DNA of 38,486 nucleotides, taken from assembly GCF_001672815.1 (NCBI RefSeq), contig NZ_LZKK01000067.1:1-38486 (forward strand), read 5' to 3'. A program made the position numbers and the translations under genes. Positions 32,072 to 38,486 of the stretch are shown here, piece by piece. The notes beneath the pieces are model-generated. The model worked only from the letters and a program-made list of their open reading frames with translations. It was not told the origin of the DNA and searched no databases. Each line of letters begins with the position of its first letter. Positions within the stretch are counted from its first letter, which is position 1. The DNA comes from Mycobacterium sp. E796. GTDB taxonomy: Bacteria; Actinomycetota; Actinomycetes; Mycobacteriales; Mycobacteriaceae.

Positions 32072-32097
32072 ATTAAATAAATCCCTTGATTTAATCT
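32072..32097 (+). promoter_or_regulatory. AT-rich palindrome and -10 element upstream of the TetR/P450 operon
   Basis: ATTAAAT (32072-32078) and ATTTAAT (32089-32095) are perfect arms with a 10-base spacer. An alternative pairing TAAATC/GATTTA (32078-32083 and 32088-32093) is nested within. TAATCT at 32092-32097 is a good -10 hexamer overlapping the right arm. The stretch is strikingly AT-rich for this DNA. The adjacent TetR protein is the obvious candidate to bind it. Confidence 0.55.
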
Positions 32098-32120
32098 GGC
32101 GTGCGTTGTTCACTTGGGCG

Positions 32121-32798
32121 ATGACCGCGCAGAGAATGGCTCGCTCCGAGAGGTCGACGGGCACTCGCGAGGCGATCTTGTCGGCCGCCGAGGTGTTGTT
32201 CGCCGAACGTGGCATGTATGCCGTGTCCAACCGGCAGATCAGCGAGGCGGCCGGGCAGGGCAACAACGCCGCCGCGTGCTACCACTTCGGGACCAGGACC
32301 GACCTGCTCCGGGCCATCGAAAGCAAGCACCGCGAGCCGATCGAGCAGCTGCGCGCGCAGATGCTGGCCGATATCGGCGAATCGACCGAGCTCCGGGAGT
32401 GGGTCGGCGCGCTGGTGCGCCCCCTCACCGATCACCTGGCCGCGCTGGGCACCCCCAGCTGGTATGCGCGGTTCGCCGCCCAGGCGCTGGCCGACCCCAC
32501 TTATCGCCACGTCGTCACCAAGGATGCGCTGACCTCGCCGCTGCTGGTGCGGACGATCGACGGCATCAACCGCTGCCTGCCCGAGCTGCCGAAGCGGGTG
32601 CGCTTCGAGCGGATCTCGATGGTCCGCAACATGCTGATGCACACCTGCGCCGAACACGAGGGCGCGCTGGCCGAGCATGGGCCGCGGTCGCGTTCGAGCT
32701 GGCCGGTCGCCGGCGAAGGGCTCATCGACGCGATCGTCGGCCTGTGGCGCGCTCCGGTGCACGTGAACGCCGCGGACGATAACCGAGGAGCGGGATGA
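32121..32798 (+). CDS. TetR-family regulator heading the P450 operon
   Basis: 225 residues from ATG 32121; a TTG at 32106, about eight bases after the -10 hexamer, would add five. The helix-turn-helix is YAVSNRQISEAAGQGNNAAACYHFGTRTDLLRAI, with the TetR CYHFG ending. The C-terminal domain is helical. The stop overlaps the P450 start (ATGA at 32795), so regulator and enzymes share one transcript and the operon is probably autoregulated through the AT-rich palindrome just upstream. The ligand is probably the P450 substrate or a product (inference). Confidence 0.88.
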   Translation: MTAQRMARSERSTGTREAILSAAEVLFAERGMYAVSNRQISEAAGQGNNAAACYHFGTRTDLLRAIESKHREPIEQLRAQMLADIGESTELREWVGALVRPLTDHLAALGTPSWYARFAAQALADPTYRHVVTKDALTSPLLVRTIDGINRCLPELPKRVRFERISMVRNMLMHTCAEHEGALAEHGPRSRSSWPVAGEGLIDAIVGLWRAPVHVNAADDNRGAG

Positions 32799-34018
32799 CC
32801 GATACCAGGACCGAAACCGGCGTCCCGGAGTTTCCGATGACGCGGGCGCCGGGTTGTCCCTTCGCGCCGCCGCCGGAAGCCTTGGCGCTCAACGACACCA
32901 AGCAGCTGAGCAGAGTCCGGATCTGGGATGGCAGCACCCCCTGGTTGATCCACGGCTACGACGCGATTCGCGCGTTGTTCACCGATTCGCGCACCAGCGT
33001 CGACGACCGGCTGCCCGGTTACCCGCACTGGAACGAAGGCATGTTGGCGACGGTCCACACCCGGCCCCGATCCGTCTTCACCTCCGACGCCGAGGAACAC
33101 ACCCGGTTTCGCCGGATGCTGTCGAAACCGTTCACCTTCAAGCGCGTCGAAGCGCTGCGCCCGGCGGTGCAGAAGATCGCCGTCGAGCGCATCGATGCCC
33201 TGCTGGCCGGTCCCAATCCTGGTGACATCGTCAGCACCGTGGCGCTGCCCGTGCCGTCGCTGGTCATCAGCGAGTTGTTGGGCGTCCCCTACGAGGATGC
33301 GGACTTCTTCCAGGAACAAGCCCAACGGGGCACGGGGCGATACGCGACCCACGAGGACACGGCCCAAGGGGCCGCCTCGCTGGCGAAATACCTCGCCAAC
33401 CTGATTCGCGCCAAAATGCAAAGCCCGTCTGAGGATTTGGTGTCCGACCTGGCCGAGCGGGTCAACGGCGAGGAACTGAGCGTGCGCGAGGCGACGCAGT
33501 TGGCGCTCGGCGTGCTGATCGCCGGCCACGAGACCACCGCGAACATGATCAGCCTGAGCGTCGCGGCGTTGCTGGAGCACCCCGAGCAGCGGGCGCTGCT
33601 GCGCGACGCCGACGACCCGAAGGTGATCGCCAACGCCGTCGAGGAACTGATGCGGTACCTGAGCATCATCCAGACGGGTCAGCGTCGAATCGCCGTCGAG
33701 GACATCGAGGTCGGCGGCGAGACCATCCGGGCCGGCGAGGGCATCATCCTCGATGTCGCGCCGGCCAACTGGGATCCCCGGCAATTCCCCAACCCGGATC
33801 GGCTGGACCTACTGCGGGAGGACGGCGCCCACGTCGGGTTCGGCTACGGCCGCCACCAGTGCGTGGGCCAGCAACTGGCCCGAATGGAATTGCAGATCGT
33901 CTTGCCCACCCTGCTGCGCCGGGTCCCGACGCTGCGGTTGGCCGTGCCCCTCGAGGAGCTTCCCTTCAAACACGACACCCTGGCCTACGGCGTGTACGAG
34001 CTCCCCGTCACATGGTGA
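32795..34018 (+). CDS. Cytochrome P450
   Basis: 407 residues from ATG 32795. The heme-binding loop is [17 protein letters not shown] with the ligand Cys356. The I-helix oxygen-activation motif is AGHETT (243-248), and the K-helix ExxR is E284-L-M-R287. There is no membrane anchor, as usual for soluble bacterial P450s needing a ferredoxin and reductase; none is adjacent. It overlaps the TetR gene before it (4 bases) and the SDR gene after it (7 bases). It should hydroxylate the first substrate of the pathway; the CYP family number needs a database comparison. Confidence 0.94.
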   Translation: MTDTRTETGVPEFPMTRAPGCPFAPPPEALALNDTKQLSRVRIWDGSTPWLIHGYDAIRALFTDSRTSVDDRLPGYPHWNEGMLATVHTRPRSVFTSDAEEHTRFRRMLSKPFTFKRVEALRPAVQKIAVERIDALLAGPNPGDIVSTVALPVPSLVISELLGVPYEDADFFQEQAQRGTGRYATHEDTAQGAASLAKYLANLIRAKMQSPSEDLVSDLAERVNGEELSVREATQLALGVLIAGHETTANMISLSVAALLEHPEQRALLRDADDPKVIANAVEELMRYLSIIQTGQRRIAVEDIEVGGETIRAGEGIILDVAPANWDPRQFPNPDRLDLLREDGAHVGFGYGRHQCVGQQLARMELQIVLPTLLRRVPTLRLAVPLEELPFKHDTLAYGVYELPVTW

Positions 34019-34959
34019 AGCCCGACCTGTCCCTTGACGTGCCCGATCTGTCCGGCCGCTGCGCGCTCGTCACCGGCGCCAATAGCGGTCTCGGGCTTGG
34101 CCTGTCGAGAAGGCTCGCGGCAGCGGGCGCCGACGTGGTCATGGCGGTCCGCTGCCGGACCAAGGGAGAAGCCGCAATCGCCGAGGTCCGCCGGGAAGCG
34201 CCATGGGCCAAGCTGACCATCAGGCATCTGGACCTGTCGTCGCTGCGGAGCGTGGCGGCGCTGGGCGAGGAGCTGGTCGCGGAGGGCCGGCCGATCGACA
34301 TACTGATCAACAACGCCGGCGTGATGACGCCGCCGCGGCGCCAGGAGACGCGCGATGGCTTCGAATTGCAGTTCGGCACAAACCATCTGGGTCACTTCGC
34401 CCTGACCGGACACCTGCTGCCGTTGCTGCGCGCGGCGAAGTCCGCGCGGGTGGTGACCGTCAGCAGCATCGCCGCAACCCAGCGAAACCTCGACTTCAGC
34501 GATCCCAACGCCCAACATGGTTACCGACCCATGCGCTCCTACGGAATGGCCAAGCTGGCGCAACTGATGTTCGCGATGGAACTGGATCGGCGCAGCCGCC
34601 TCGGCGGTTGGCGCCTGAAGTCCAACGCGGCGCATCCCGGGCTGAGCAAGACCAACCTGCTCAGCGGCGCGTCCTACGGTCGGGAAAGGCCGACGCTGCA
34701 GGCCCGGCTCACCCGGCTCACGTGGCGGCTGCTGCCGTTCATGTGGCTCGACGTCGACGAAGGCATCAAGCCCACGCTCTACGCGGCGGTGTCACCGGAC
34801 GCCCGCGGCGGCACCTATTACGGCCCGCGCGGCCTCTACGAGACCGCCGGGGGCGGGGTCACGTTCGCAGGGGTCCCCCGATTGGCGCGCAGCGAGGCCG
34901 ACATGGGACGCCTGTGGCAGCTGTCCGAACAACTCACCGGTGTCACGCACGCGGAATGA
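34012..34959 (+). CDS. Short-chain dehydrogenase (retinol-dehydrogenase-like SDR)
   Basis: 315 residues from ATG 34012, starting 7 bases inside the P450 gene; GTG 34015 is an alternative. Motifs are [13 protein letters not shown] (cofactor loop), [20 protein letters not shown], the catalytic VSS and the YGMAK pair. The longer C-terminus ([14 protein letters not shown] onward) is typical of the atypical retinol-dehydrogenase-like SDR group. It is likely to oxidise the alcohol made by the P450 (inference). The amidohydrolase gene starts 10 bases after its stop. Confidence 0.9.
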   Translation: MVKPDLSLDVPDLSGRCALVTGANSGLGLGLSRRLAAAGADVVMAVRCRTKGEAAIAEVRREAPWAKLTIRHLDLSSLRSVAALGEELVAEGRPIDILINNAGVMTPPRRQETRDGFELQFGTNHLGHFALTGHLLPLLRAAKSARVVTVSSIAATQRNLDFSDPNAQHGYRPMRSYGMAKLAQLMFAMELDRRSRLGGWRLKSNAAHPGLSKTNLLSGASYGRERPTLQARLTRLTWRLLPFMWLDVDEGIKPTLYAAVSPDARGGTYYGPRGLYETAGGGVTFAGVPRLARSEADMGRLWQLSEQLTGVTHAE

Positions 34960-34969
34960 AGGGACGATG

Positions 34970-36130
34970 ATGTCGAGCCAAACCGTGTACCCGGAGGGCG
35001 TGATCGGCGCACCCAAACACCGCCGCGGTCACGCCGCCGGGTGTCCCACCGGCCTGCCCGCCGGCACGGAAGTGTTCTCGGCCGACAACCACATCTCGGT
35101 GGCCGACGACATCTTTTACGAGCACTTCCCGGACGACCTGAAGGATCACGCCCCCCGGATCTGGTACGAGGACGGCGCCTACCTGCTCGGGCGCCCGGGC
35201 CAATCCATGGTGGTCGGCGATTTCAGCGCGGTGCTCATGCAGTACGACGACCTGGCCGGCGCGGTGAGCAGCAACATCGACGCCCGGGTCCGCGAACTCG
35301 CCGACGACGGGGTGGACAAGGAATTGGTGTTCCCCAACGCGGTGCTGGCGTTGTTCCACTATCCCGACAAGGACTTGCGGGAGCGCATCTTTCGCATTTA
35401 CAACGAACACATCGCCGCCGTGCAGGAGCGCTCCGGCGGCCATTGCTACGGCGTCGGCCTGATCAACTGGTGGGATCCGCGCGGCACCCGGCGCACGCTG
35501 ACCGAGCTGAAAGCGCTCGGGCTCAAGACATTTCTGATGCCGATCAGCCCCGGCAACGACGACAACGGCCGCGCCATCGACTTCTCCAGCGTCGCGATGG
35601 ACGCCGTGTGGGACGAGGTCGAGGACGCCGGGCTGCCCGTCAGTCACCACATCGGCGAAAGCCAACCAAAGGTTCCCAGCGAGGTCAACAGCGTCGCCGT
35701 CGCGATGATGGTCAACATCGACTCGTTCCGGGAAATGTTCTCCAAGTACATCTTCGGCGGCATCCTCGACCGCCATCCCCGGTTGCGCGTCGGCTGGTTC
35801 GAGGGCGGCATCGCCTGGGTGCCACCGGCGCTGCAGGACGCCGAGCACGTGCTGGCCTCGTATCGGCACATGCTCAAGGACCACCCGCGGCGCGACATCC
35901 GCTACTACTGGGACAACCACATGTGCGCCTCGTTCATGGTCGACGGCTTGGGGCTCGACCAGATCGGGGAGATCGGCATCGACAAGGTGATGTGGTCATC
36001 GGACTACCCCCACAATGAAAGCACTTTCGGCTACTCGGAGCGGTCGCTGGCCGCGGTTGTCGACGCGGTCGGCCCCGAAGGCGCCGTTCGGGTGGTCGGG
36101 GGCAACATCCGGAACTTCTTGGGCATCTAG
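34970..36130 (+). CDS. Amidohydrolase-2 family metal-dependent hydrolase/decarboxylase
   Basis: 386 residues from ATG 34970, with AAGGGA five bases upstream; ATG 34967 is adjacent. The first metal motif is D39-x-H41 (SADNHIS). A middle His lies in PVSHHIGES, and the last Asp is in VMWSSDYPHNES, as in the PF04909 group that includes ACMS decarboxylase-like and cyclic-ester or amide hydrolases. Additional family wording is GGILDRHPRLRVGWFEGGIAWVP. Its stop is followed at once by the start of the first M24 gene. In the operon it probably cleaves a C-C or C-N bond after oxidation (inference). Confidence 0.9.
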   Translation: MSSQTVYPEGVIGAPKHRRGHAAGCPTGLPAGTEVFSADNHISVADDIFYEHFPDDLKDHAPRIWYEDGAYLLGRPGQSMVVGDFSAVLMQYDDLAGAVSSNIDARVRELADDGVDKELVFPNAVLALFHYPDKDLRERIFRIYNEHIAAVQERSGGHCYGVGLINWWDPRGTRRTLTELKALGLKTFLMPISPGNDDNGRAIDFSSVAMDAVWDEVEDAGLPVSHHIGESQPKVPSEVNSVAVAMMVNIDSFREMFSKYIFGGILDRHPRLRVGWFEGGIAWVPPALQDAEHVLASYRHMLKDHPRRDIRYYWDNHMCASFMVDGLGLDQIGEIGIDKVMWSSDYPHNESTFGYSERSLAAVVDAVGPEGAVRVVGGNIRNFLGI

Positions 36131-37375
36131 ATGACCAACGCACTCAGCGCCCACGGCTCGGTGATCGACATCCCGGACGAGCCGGACTTCGTCAGAATGC
36201 GCGCCGAGACCGGCGCGCGGCTGCGCGCTGCGATGGCCGACCACGGCGTCGACGCGCTCATCCTGCTGATGAACGGCTATGTCGGGTATGCGACGGGCGC
36301 CAGCTGGGCGTTGATCGACGCGGGCCTCTCGCACGTGGAGCGGCCGGTGGCCGTCGTGCTGGCCGACGACGAGCACCCGCATCTGTTCATGCCGTTTCGC
36401 GCCGGGGCGTCCCTGGAACCTCGCGATCCGCCGGTGCCCGAGGACCATCTGCACGGTCCGGTCTATCTCGAATTCGACCGGGGCGTAGAGGATTTCGCTC
36501 GGACACTGGCGGCGCTGATCCCGCGGGGCGCGACGGTGGCCGTCGACGAGCTCACCGGCGCGATGCGACGGTCAGCGGCGACGCTGTTCCCCGCCGGCCC
36601 GCCGTCGGACGCGGCGATCGTGCTCGGCGCGGCGCAATTGGTCAAGACGCGGGACGAGCTGTCCTGCCTTCGCCGGGCCTGCCGGATCACCGAACAGGCG
36701 GTGGTCGACGTGCAGGCGGCGTTGGCGCCGGGCGTACGGCAGATCGATCTCTCGGCCAAGCTGGTGCGGCGCGCGTTCGAGCTGGGCGCCACCACCAACA
36801 TGCTCGAGGCCATCTGGCAGGTGATGCCCAGCTCGCGGAAGGCCGGGGTGTGGACGACCCACGGCGACCTGGCGTTGCCGCTGCTCCCCTCGGCTCGCGA
36901 GCTGGCCGCCGGTGACGTGCTCTGGACCGACATCAGCATCAGCTACGCCGGGTACTGCTCGGACTTCGGGCGCACCTGGGTGGTCGGCCAGGAGCCCACG
37001 CCGCGGCAGCAGGATCAATTTCGGCAGTGGCGGGCGATCCTGGACGCGGTGCTGCAGGTGACCAAGGCCGGTGTCACGTCGGGCGATCTGGCGCGTGCGG
37101 CGATCGCCGCCAACGGCGGTCGCAAGCCCTGGCTGCCGCACTTCTATCTAGGCCACGGCATCGGCACCTACCCGGCCGAGGCACCCATGATCGGAACGGA
37201 CCTCGGCGAGGAGTTCGACGACAACTTCGTCTTTGCACCCGGCATGGTGCTGGTCCTCGAACCGGTGGTGTGGGAGGACGGCACGGGCGGCTACCGCAGT
37301 GAGGAGATCGTGGTGATCACCGAAGACGGCTACACGCCGATCACCGACTACCCCTACTCCCCTTATGGCGACTGA
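36131..37375 (+). CDS. M24 (Xaa-Pro dipeptidase/creatinase-fold) metallohydrolase, complete metal site
   Basis: 414 residues from ATG 36131, directly after the amidohydrolase stop. It has the creatinase N-terminal domain (about 25-165) and the C-terminal pita-bread domain. All five metal ligands are visible: D267 and D278 (WTDISISYAGYCSDFGRTW), H342 (GHGIGTYP), E377 (LVLEPVVW) and E391 (YRSEE). It should be an active two-metal hydrolase. Members cleave Xaa-Pro peptides, but many actinobacterial copies in catabolic operons have unknown substrates. The next gene, a second M24 protein, starts 11 bases before this stop, so the two are co-translated. Confidence 0.92.
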   Translation: MTNALSAHGSVIDIPDEPDFVRMRAETGARLRAAMADHGVDALILLMNGYVGYATGASWALIDAGLSHVERPVAVVLADDEHPHLFMPFRAGASLEPRDPPVPEDHLHGPVYLEFDRGVEDFARTLAALIPRGATVAVDELTGAMRRSAATLFPAGPPSDAAIVLGAAQLVKTRDELSCLRRACRITEQAVVDVQAALAPGVRQIDLSAKLVRRAFELGATTNMLEAIWQVMPSSRKAGVWTTHGDLALPLLPSARELAAGDVLWTDISISYAGYCSDFGRTWVVGQEPTPRQQDQFRQWRAILDAVLQVTKAGVTSGDLARAAIAANGGRKPWLPHFYLGHGIGTYPAEAPMIGTDLGEEFDDNFVFAPGMVLVLEPVVWEDGTGGYRSEEIVVITEDGYTPITDYPYSPYGD

Positions 37376-38486
37376 GATTTCGCCCGACCCCCCGCAATTG
37401 CGGACCGGGCGTCGGGAGCGGGCGCTGGCGCAGATGGACGCGCACGCCCTCGACATCCTGGTGCTGGGCCGGCAATCCAACATTCGCTACGTGACCGGAG
37501 CGCCCCAGCTGTGGATAGCCGGGACGCGGCCGTTCGGTCCGATGTGCGTCGTGGTGCGCGAGACCGGGGACATCTACCTCAACAGCACCGATGACGAGGG
37601 TGTCCCCGAGGAGATCGGTCACGATCACCTCTACGGGCTGGCCTGGAACCCGTTGACCCTGATCGACGTGCTGAAAAAGATCGACGGCGCCGAAGCGGCG
37701 CGCCGGGTCGGAACCGACGCCATTACACCGACTTTCGCGGCGCTGCTGCCGGAGGCCTTCCCGAACGCCGAGCTGGTCGACGGCGAGCCCGCGATGCGCG
37801 CGGCGCGCCGCGTCAAGACGCCCGACGAGATCGCGGCGATGGGCCCGGCGCTTCGGGTGGCGGAACACGGACTCTCCGCCGCCATGAAGGAATTGCGGCC
37901 CGGGGCGTCCGAGCAGGCGCTCGCCGGGGCCGCGCTGGAGGCCATGGCCGCGGGCGGGGTCAGCACGCCGGCCACCCAGGACGTCGCGTGGGTGACCTCG
38001 CGTGAGCACCCGTGGCGCCGCGGCGACCGCGAGGTACGGCCCGGTGACCTCGTCGCCTTCACCGCGGGTGCCCTCGCCGACGGGTACGTCGGTGAGGTGG
38101 GCCGAACCTGGCCCGCCGGAAACATCACAGCCGACGCGGCCGACGACTCGGCCAGGAAGCTGTTCGCACGCTCGGATGCGTTGTTCGACAAGATGTTTGC
38201 GGCCTGTCGCCCCGGCGCATCCGCGGCCGGGCTGCTAGCCGCCTATCGGGTGGCCGGCGAGCCGATACCGCCGATGCCCGTCGCGCACGGCTTGGGATTG
38301 GGTTTCGATCCGCCCGTCGTCTCCGAAACTCTTGCGGCGGCAGGGGAAGACGACCGCCTCGATGCCGGGATGGTGCTGGCGATCACCGGCTATGTGTGGC
38401 AGGAGGGTGTCGGCGCGGTTCTGCGCCGCGACACCGTCCACATCACCGACGGCGGTGCAGAGGTGCTGACCGGCAGCCCGTCGTGG
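37365..38486 (+). CDS. Second M24-fold protein with degenerate metal site, 3' end cut by window
   Basis: ATG 37365 to the window end, 374 codons without stop, so the C-terminus is missing or nearly reached. It shares the creatinase N-domain and pita-bread C-domain with its neighbour, but aligned metal ligands have changed: Asp to T233, Asp to E244, Glu to T341 and Glu to R355, with only H308 (AHGLGLGF) kept. The spacing of these positions (11, 14) is identical in both proteins, so the alignment is firm. Creatinase itself is a metal-free member, so activity without metal is possible; otherwise this may be a structural or regulatory partner of the first M24 protein. It overlaps that gene by 11 bases. 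Confidence 0.88.
   Translation, partial: MATEISPDPPQLRTGRRERALAQMDAHALDILVLGRQSNIRYVTGAPQLWIAGTRPFGPMCVVVRETGDIYLNSTDDEGVPEEIGHDHLYGLAWNPLTLIDVLKKIDGAEAARRVGTDAITPTFAALLPEAFPNAELVDGEPAMRAARRVKTPDEIAAMGPALRVAEHGLSAAMKELRPGASEQALAGAALEAMAAGGVSTPATQDVAWVTSREHPWRRGDREVRPGDLVAFTAGALADGYVGEVGRTWPAGNITADAADDSARKLFARSDALFDKMFAACRPGASAAGLLAAYRVAGEPIPPMPVAHGLGLGFDPPVVSETLAAAGEDDRLDAGMVLAITGYVWQEGVGAVLRRDTVHITDGGAEVLTGSPSW

Noticed and set aside
31894..32073. N-terminal extension of the Ddn-like protein
   Set aside because: A leaderless -10 lies just before GTG 31893, and the extension crosses the 31989-32038 inverted repeat.

Overview
The window is high-GC DNA from a slow-growing, non-tuberculous mycobacterium, probably of the M. 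avium complex type. This is judged from the PE/PPE gene pair, an EspB-like ESX-1-associated protein, a cutinase-like esterase, a SigF-family sigma factor, an F420/Ddn-type protein, a mycothiol-dependent enzyme family, and the dense set of FadD, P450, SDR, TetR and amidohydrolase genes. No rRNA, tRNA, CRISPR array, transposase or phage gene was seen. Species assignment is inference; no database was searched.

Layout. 1-4589 (+): a tightly overlapping catabolic operon of acyl-CoA synthetase (cut by the window edge), Rieske oxygenase and a KstD-like flavoprotein. It ends in a long stem-loop shared with the convergent EspB paralogue (4658-6103, -). 6381-7876 (-): a crotonase-fold protein and a small SAM methyltransferase. 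7919-9225 (+): two TetR regulators, the first with an operator-like repeat over its own start. 9307-10634 (+): a small membrane protein and a cutinase. This block meets a D-aminoacylase-type amidohydrolase (10672-12420, -) at a 41-bp tandem duplication. 12567-14915: a SnoaL-like protein (+), then on the minus strand a mycothiol-dependent-type enzyme and a coupled pair formed by a small protein and a double YbjQ-domain protein. 15086-18321 (+): a two-gene MacB/LolD-type ABC exporter. 18370-20940 (-): a PE-PPE pair. 21184-24635 (-): a short leaderless ORF, SDR, FAD monooxygenase, DUF4389 membrane protein and methyltransferase, which look like one operon. 25114-27173 (+): an orphan SigF-like factor, a lipoprotein and a DUF2231 membrane protein. 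27238-29420: sulfite-oxidase-family protein divergent from a LysR regulator, with a perfect palindrome between them. 29461-31409 (+): a beta-lactamase-fold esterase, a lipoprotein fragment and small proteins. 31417-31893 (-): a Ddn-like protein. 32121-38486 (+): a TetR-headed operon of P450, SDR, amidohydrolase and two M24 proteins, running off the window.

Themes. Most genes encode oxidative or hydrolytic metabolism of unknown hydrophobic substrates. They sit in short operons with their own local regulators and inverted-repeat operators. The most unusual items are the paired M24 proteins, in which the second has lost four of five metal ligands; the EspB paralogue with no ESX genes beside it; the leaderless 28-codon ORF whose stop overlaps the SDR start; and several well-formed inverted or direct repeats in divergent promoters. 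All functional statements are from sequence motifs read by eye.
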